Made by a program: the position numbers and the translations under genes. A stretch of 64,000 nt of DNA from Yoonia sp. F2084L. GTDB lineage: Bacteria > Pseudomonadota > Alphaproteobacteria > Rhodobacterales > Rhodobacteraceae. Where the stretch lies: NCBI RefSeq assembly GCF_023015625.1, contig NZ_JALKAH010000006.1:124001-188000 (forward strand). The letters run 5' to 3'. Positions within the stretch are counted from its first letter, which is position 1; each line of letters begins with the position of its first letter. The notes beneath the pieces are model-generated. The model saw only the letters and a list, made by a program, of their open reading frames with translations. It was not told the origin of the DNA and did not search any database. This document shows positions 58,897 through 64,000 of this stretch, piece by piece.

Positions 58897-61800
58897 ATGA
58901 GCCACCTGCTCGATAAACTGAACTTTCTGGAATCTAAGAACCTTGAAGAGTTCTCTGATGGTTTCGGCAAAACCACAAACGAAAGCCGCGATTGGGAAGA
59001 TACCTATCGCAACCGCTGGCGGCACGACAAAGTGGTCCGGTCCACCCACGGGGTGAATTGCACAGGCTCATGTAGCTGGAAGATTTACGTCAAGTCCGGG
59101 ATTGTGACGTGGGAAACCCAGCAGACAGATTACCCGCGCACCCGCGCTGACCTGCCCAACCACGAACCCCGCGGCTGCGCGCGTGGTGCGAGCTATAGCT
59201 GGTACCTTTACAGCGCCAACCGTGTAAAGAACCCGCTGGTCCGTGGCCGATTGATGAAGGTCTGGCGCAAGATGCGCGAAACTATGGACCCGATCGCGGC
59301 ATGGACCAAGCTGCAAGCCGATCCTATCCTGCGTGCATCCTACGTGGAAACACGCGGCAAAGGCGGGTTCGTGCGTGCCACATGGGACGAAGCAACCGAG
59401 ATCACGGCTGCCGCCAACGCCTACACCGCCAAGACCTACGGTCCTGACCGTGTCTTTGGCTTCTCACCTATTCCCGCGATGTCGATGGTGTCTTACGCGG
59501 CTGGCTCGCGTTACCTGTCGCTGATGGGTGGCGTGTGCATGTCGTTCTACGACTGGTATTGCGACCTTCCCCCTGCCTCGCCCATGACATGGGGTGAACA
59601 GACCGACGTGCCGGAAAGTGCGGATTGGTATAACTCTGGCTACTTGCTGCTCTGGGGCTCGAACGTGCCGCAAACGCGGACACCTGATGCGCACTTCTAT
59701 ACTGAGGCGCGGTACAAAGGCACAAAATCCGCCGTCATCTGCCCTGACTATTCAGAGGCTGCGAAATTCGGCGATGTCTGGCTGAACGCAAAGCAGGGCA
59801 CTGATGCAGCACTCGCCATGGCCTTTGGCCACGTGATCCTGCGCGAATTCCACCTTGATCGGCAGTGCGAGTATTTTGAGGACTACACCCGCAAATATTC
59901 CGACTTCCCGATGCTGGTGAAGATCGAGGAAAAGAACGGCAAGATGATCCCCGGCCGCTTCCTGCGCGCCGATGATCTGGATGGCAAACTGGGCGAAGAC
60001 AACAACCCCGCATGGAAAACTGTCGCCTTTGATGGCGTCTCGAACAGCCTTGTCGCGCCCAATGGCTCGATTGGCTACCGCTGGGGCGAAGACGGCGAAT
60101 GGAACCTTGAGGAAAAAGCGAAAACGGCTGACACCAAGCTCAAGACGACCTTCGTGCTCGATGAAGACCACGACGATGTGCTTGGCGTTGATTTCCCTTA
60201 CTTCGGGGGCGAGGCTTACGGCCAGTTTGAAACAGACGCCGACCACCCTGACGTTCTGACGCGCAACATCCCTGTAAAGCGGGTGAAGACCGCCGATGGC
60301 GAAATCGCCGTTGCAACCGTCTTTGATCTGTTCTGCGCGAACTACGGTCTGGACCGTGGTTTGGGTGGTGACTGGGTCACCTCCGACTATGCCGATGAGA
60401 TGCCCGGCACACCTGCCTGGGCCGAGAAGATCACTGGCGTGCCTGCTGATAAAATCGCTCATGTCGCCCGCGAATTTGCGGATAACGCCGAAAAGACCAA
60501 CGGCAAGTCGATGATCATCATCGGTGCTGCAATGAACCACTGGTTCCACATGGATATGAACTATCGTGGGGTCATCAACATGCTGGTCATGTGCGGCTGC
60601 GTCGGGCAATCCGGCGGTGGATGGGCGCATTATGTTGGTCAGGAAAAGCTGCGCCCGCAAACAGGTTGGCAACCGCTGGCCTTCGCGCTGGATTGGAACC
60701 GTCCACCACGGCACATGAACTCGACCTCTGCGTGGTACGCGCATACAGATCAGTGGCGCTATGAGACGCTGAAGGCCGATGAAATCCTGTCGCCCACAGC
60801 ACCTGAAGGTGACTGGGACATAAGCCTGATCGACTATAACATCCGGGCCGAGCGGATGGGTTGGTTGCCATCGGCACCACAGCTGAAAACCAACCCGTTG
60901 GAGGTAGCGAAGGCCGCGAAGGACGCAGGCAAGGAAATCCCGGCCTATGTGGCCGAGAACCTGAAATCCGGTGATCTGGAAATGTCCTGCGAGGATCCGG
61001 ACAACCCCGCCAACTGGCCGCGCAACCTGTTTGTCTGGCGGTCCAACCTGCTGGGCTCATCAGGCAAAGGGCACGAATACTTCCTCAAGCACCTGCTGGG
61101 CACCGATCACGGTGTGATGGGCAAGGATTTGGGCGAAGACGGTGGCCAACTGCCCAAAGAAGCCAAATGGCACGAAGACGCGCCGCGCGGCAAGCTGGAC
61201 CTGCTCGTGACGATCGACTTCCGCATGTCAACCACTGCCGTTTATTCGGACATCGTTCTGCCAACAGCGTCTTGGTACGAAAAAGACGACATGAATACGT
61301 CGGACATGCACCCGTTCATCCACCCGCTGCAGGCGGCGGTTGATCCGGCCTATGAAAGCAAATCGGACTGGGAAATCTTCAAATCTATCGCGAAGAAGTT
61401 CCAAGAGATCACACCCGGTTATCTGGAAAAGGAAACCGATATTGTCGCGCTGCCAATCCTGCACGACACCCCTGCCGAGATTGCGCAGGATCAGGTAAAG
61501 GACTGGAAAAAAGGCGAATGTGACCTGATCCCCGGCAAAACCGCCCCTGCTTATATTGCCGTCGAACGCGACTACACCGCGCTCTATGACCGGTTCACGG
61601 CGCTTGGGCCAATGCTTGATAAGTTGGGCAATGGCGGCAAGGGCATCAGCTGGGACACGCAGGAAGAGATCGACAATCTGGCCGCCTTGAACGGTGTACA
61701 GCTTGATGGCGCGGCGGCCGGTCGGCCCAAGATCGAAACGGCCATCGACGCCTGCGAAGTCATCCTGATGCTGGCACCGGAAACCAACGGCAACGTCGCC

Positions 61801-62637
61801 GTGAAGGCTTGGCATGCACTGGAGAAAGCCACGGGCCGCGAACACGCGCATTTGGCTAAAGGCGAACATGGGAACAAAATCCGTTTCCATGACATCGCCG
61901 CACAGCCGCGCAAGATCATTTCCAGCCCGACTTGGTCGGGGATCGAAAGTGAGAAAGTCAGCTATAACGCGGGCTATACCAACGTGCACGAGCTGATCCC
62001 GTGGCGCACGCTGACCGGGCGACAACAATTGTATCAGGATCACCTTTGGATGCTGGCATTCGGCGAAGGCTTCATGTCTTACCGTCCGCCGGTTGATCTC
62101 AAAACGATCACCAAGGACGTGCAGGATGATGGTGACAACCTTGTGCTTAACTTCATCACACCGCACCAGAAATGGGGCATCCACTCGACCTATACTGACA
62201 ACCTGCTGATGCTGACGCTGAACCGGGGTGGTCCGGTGGTCTGGCTGTCCGAGGTGGACGCGAAATCAGCCGGTATCGTCGATAACGACTGGATCGAGGT
62301 CTATAACACCAACGGCGCTTTGACCGCACGGGCGGTGGTGTCCCAGCGGATCAAGGAAGGCACGACCTTCATGTATCACGCGCAGGAAAAGATCGTGAAT
62401 ACGCCGGGGTCCGAAAAGACAGGGCATCGGGGCGGTATCCACAATTCGGTCACCCGTGCGGTGCTGAAACCAACCCACATGATCGGCGGCTACGCGCAGC
62501 AATCCTACGGGTTCAACTACTACGGCACTGTTGGATCTAACCGGGACGAATTCGTTGTGGTCCGCAAGATGAAAAAAGTGGACTGGCTCGACAAAGAAGA
62601 AAGCTGGAAAGCACCTGCACAGGAGGCAAAGGTATGA
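58897..62637 (+). CDS. narG: Respiratory nitrate reductase, alpha subunit (Mo-bisMGD)
   Basis: 1246 residues. It reduces nitrate to nitrite on the cytosolic face of the membrane. The N-terminal [4Fe-4S] ligands are His51, Cys55, Cys59 and Cys94, the NarG pattern with one His. The molybdenum ligand Asp223 lies in YDWYCDLPPASPMTWGEQTD, matching Asp222 of E. coli. Cofactor-binding stretches and the C-terminal LNRGGPVVWLSEVDA are present. ATG 58897 follows GAGAGGAATAAGACG. The stop overlaps the narH start (ATGA at 62634). narJ and narI are expected beyond the window. Confidence 0.97.
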   Translation: MSHLLDKLNFLESKNLEEFSDGFGKTTNESRDWEDTYRNRWRHDKVVRSTHGVNCTGSCSWKIYVKSGIVTWETQQTDYPRTRADLPNHEPRGCARGASYSWYLYSANRVKNPLVRGRLMKVWRKMRETMDPIAAWTKLQADPILRASYVETRGKGGFVRATWDEATEITAAANAYTAKTYGPDRVFGFSPIPAMSMVSYAAGSRYLSLMGGVCMSFYDWYCDLPPASPMTWGEQTDVPESADWYNSGYLLLWGSNVPQTRTPDAHFYTEARYKGTKSAVICPDYSEAAKFGDVWLNAKQGTDAALAMAFGHVILREFHLDRQCEYFEDYTRKYSDFPMLVKIEEKNGKMIPGRFLRADDLDGKLGEDNNPAWKTVAFDGVSNSLVAPNGSIGYRWGEDGEWNLEEKAKTADTKLKTTFVLDEDHDDVLGVDFPYFGGEAYGQFETDADHPDVLTRNIPVKRVKTADGEIAVATVFDLFCANYGLDRGLGGDWVTSDYADEMPGTPAWAEKITGVPADKIAHVAREFADNAEKTNGKSMIIIGAAMNHWFHMDMNYRGVINMLVMCGCVGQSGGGWAHYVGQEKLRPQTGWQPLAFALDWNRPPRHMNSTSAWYAHTDQWRYETLKADEILSPTAPEGDWDISLIDYNIRAERMGWLPSAPQLKTNPLEVAKAAKDAGKEIPAYVAENLKSGDLEMSCEDPDNPANWPRNLFVWRSNLLGSSGKGHEYFLKHLLGTDHGVMGKDLGEDGGQLPKEAKWHEDAPRGKLDLLVTIDFRMSTTAVYSDIVLPTASWYEKDDMNTSDMHPFIHPLQAAVDPAYESKSDWEIFKSIAKKFQEITPGYLEKETDIVALPILHDTPAEIAQDQVKDWKKGECDLIPGKTAPAYIAVERDYTALYDRFTALGPMLDKLGNGGKGISWDTQEEIDNLAALNGVQLDGAAAGRPKIETAIDACEVILMLAPETNGNVAVKAWHALEKATGREHAHLAKGEHGNKIRFHDIAAQPRKIISSPTWSGIESEKVSYNAGYTNVHELIPWRTLTGRQQLYQDHLWMLAFGEGFMSYRPPVDLKTITKDVQDDGDNLVLNFITPHQKWGIHSTYTDNLLMLTLNRGGPVVWLSEVDAKSAGIVDNDWIEVYNTNGALTARAVVSQRIKEGTTFMYHAQEKIVNTPGSEKTGHRGGIHNSVTRAVLKPTHMIGGYAQQSYGFNYYGTVGSNRDEFVVVRKMKKVDWLDKEESWKAPAQEAKV

Positions 62638-64000
62638 GAATCCGCGCGCAAATCGGCATGGTGCTGAACCTCGATAAATGTATCGGGTGCCACACATGCT
62701 CTGTCACCTGCAAGAACGTCTGGACCAGCCGCGACGGCGTTGAATACGCCTGGTTCAACAATGTGGAAACCAAGCCCGGCCTTGGCTATCCGACAGATTG
62801 GGAAAATCAGGATCGTTGGAAAGGCGGCTGGGAACGGACGAAATCCGGCAAATTGCAGCCAAAACAGGGTTCCAAATGGCGCATCCTGTCCAACATCTTT
62901 GCCAACCCGTCCATGCCCGAAATCGACGACTACTATGAGCCGTTTGATTTCGATTACGACCACCTGAAATCCGCGCCGGAAATGGAGGCGTTCCCAACGG
63001 CACGCCCTCGTTCCAAGATCACTGGCGAGCGGATCGAGAAGATCGAGAAAGGACCGAACTGGGAAGAAATCCTTGGCGGTGAGTTTTCCAAACGCTCTGC
63101 CGACTACAACTTTGAAGGCATCCAGAAGGAGATCTACGGGGAATACGAGAATACATTCATGATGTACCTGCCCCGGCTTTGCGAACACTGCCTGAACCCG
63201 GCTTGTGCATCGTCCTGCCCATCGGGTGCGATTTACAAGCGCGAGGAAGACGGCATTGTTCTGATCGACCAGGAAAAATGCCGCGGCTGGCGCATGTGTG
63301 TGTCGGGCTGTCCGTATAAGAAGATCTATTACAACTGGGAAAGCGGTAAATCCGAGAAATGCACCCTGTGCTATCCGCGGATCGAAAGCGGCAACCCGAC
63401 CGTCTGTTCGGAAACCTGTGTCGGACGCATCCGGTATCTGGGCGTCATGCTTTATGATGCCGACAAGATCGAAGATGCGGCGAATATGGAGGATGAAAAG
63501 GACCTTTATGATGCACAATTGGGTGTGTTCCTTGATCCCAAAGACCCTGTGGTGATCGAAACCGCCCGCGCCGACGGCATCCCAGAGGACTGGATCAGAG
63601 CAGCACAAGAAAGCCCGATCTGGAAAATGGCGATGGAGTGGAAAGTTGCCTTCCCACTGCACCCTGAATACCGGACGTTGCCAATGGTGTGGTACATCCC
63701 GCCGTTGTCGCCCATCCAGAACGCCGCAGAGGCGGGTGCGATTGGCACCAGCGAAGGCATGCCAGACGTCAAAGACCTGCGTATCCCGGTCCGCTATCTA
63801 GCCAATATGCTGACCGCCGGGGACGAAGCCCCTGTTGTCACAGCGTTGGAACGGATGCTGGCGATGCGGTCCTACATGCGCTCGAAAACCATCGAGGGCG
63901 TCATTGACGAAGGGATCGCCGCGCGCGTCGGTCTGTCGGGCCGCGTGATCGAGGACATGTATAAAATCATGGCCCTTGCCGATTACGAAGATCGCTTTGT
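62634..64000 (+). CDS. narH: Respiratory nitrate reductase, beta subunit, partial
   Basis: The first 455 residues are in the window; about 50 more should follow. The four-cluster Fe-S protein shows CIGCHTCSVTCKNVW, CEHCLNPACASSCPSG, CRGWRMCVSGCPYKK (Trp replaces one Cys, giving the [3Fe-4S] cluster) and KCTLCYPRIESGNPTVCSET. It passes electrons from the NarI haem subunit to NarG. ATG 62634 overlaps the narG stop. No frame break is seen up to the window edge. Confidence 0.96.
   Translation, partial: MRIRAQIGMVLNLDKCIGCHTCSVTCKNVWTSRDGVEYAWFNNVETKPGLGYPTDWENQDRWKGGWERTKSGKLQPKQGSKWRILSNIFANPSMPEIDDYYEPFDFDYDHLKSAPEMEAFPTARPRSKITGERIEKIEKGPNWEEILGGEFSKRSADYNFEGIQKEIYGEYENTFMMYLPRLCEHCLNPACASSCPSGAIYKREEDGIVLIDQEKCRGWRMCVSGCPYKKIYYNWESGKSEKCTLCYPRIESGNPTVCSETCVGRIRYLGVMLYDADKIEDAANMEDEKDLYDAQLGVFLDPKDPVVIETARADGIPEDWIRAAQESPIWKMAMEWKVAFPLHPEYRTLPMVWYIPPLSPIQNAAEAGAIGTSEGMPDVKDLRIPVRYLANMLTAGDEAPVVTALERMLAMRSYMRSKTIEGVIDEGIAARVGLSGRVIEDMYKIMALADYEDRF

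Noticed and set aside
59752-62184. Long minus-strand frames opposite narG (59752-60744 and 61228-62184)
   Set aside because: Shadows of a highly conserved plus-strand gene.
62520-63662. 380-residue minus-strand frame opposite narH
   Set aside because: The plus strand carries all the NarH Fe-S cysteines; the antisense frame has no motif.
1-64000. CRISPR arrays, tRNA or rRNA genes, replication origin
   Set aside because: No regularly spaced direct repeats, cloverleaf-like CCA ends, rRNA segments or DnaA-box clusters were seen by eye.

Overview
The window looks like a chromosomal segment from an alphaproteobacterium of the Rhodobacteraceae (Roseobacter group). The basis is moderately high GC, dense TGATG/ATGA gene overlaps, a fused MrpAB antiporter, a matPQMAB-style malonate operon and a narKK-narGH respiratory nitrate reductase locus. 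These are inferences from gene content; no rRNA, tRNA or CRISPR array was seen.

Layout. 1-2.7 kb: the start of an SDR gene, a TetR/DUF1772 divergent pair with palindromic operators, then a decayed zone holding a LysE pseudogene and IS5 debris. 2.7-12.9 kb (minus): an 11-gene glycan cluster. It encodes CDP-glucose activation and 4,6-dehydration, a sugar C-methyltransferase, a 3,5-epimerase-like protein, reductases or epimerases, a CmcI-type methyltransferase, two GT2 enzymes, a GtrA flippase and a GT39-like membrane transferase. It probably makes and transfers a methyl-branched, perhaps O-methylated, 6-deoxyhexose. 13.0-14.7 kb: an IS3 scar and a broken, rearranged RHS toxin locus with a candidate immunity gene. 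14.7-18.3 kb: iron alcohol dehydrogenase, a Fic AMP-transferase with a palindrome over its start codon, GFA and DUF4332 genes.

18.2-30.1 kb (minus): a contact-dependent-inhibition-like two-partner secretion locus. The order of transcription is a secreted caspase-like protein, a Sel1-repeat protein, a CdiB/FhaC transporter, a 2039-residue CdiA-like exoprotein with a papain/C39-like cysteine peptidase tip, its overlapping immunity gene, an orphan nuclease toxin tip, a YezG-like immunity gene and one more candidate immunity gene. This is the most interesting part of the window.

30.1-36.1 kb: mrpABCDEFG cation/proton antiporter. 36.3-42.9 kb: malonate TRAP uptake and catabolism with a divergent GntR regulator. 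43.0-49.5 kb: an operon of an RpiR regulator, an iron/hexose-phosphate-type ABC importer, a histidine phosphatase and a CaCA exchanger, headed by a duplicated operator. 49.7-55.0 kb: WYL regulator, ABC exporter, secreted alpha/beta hydrolase and a membrane-anchored AraC regulator with a 28-bp palindrome. 55.0-64.0 kb: an NnrR/DNR-like regulator, three FNR-type boxes, two NarK transporters, NarG and the first 455 residues of NarH.

A short motif, ATGGG-N2-CTGACCCTA, occurs three times. It sits at a deletion junction in the LysE pseudogene and exactly at the TAG stop codons of the caspase and matB genes, which suggests footprints of a TA-targeting insertion sequence.
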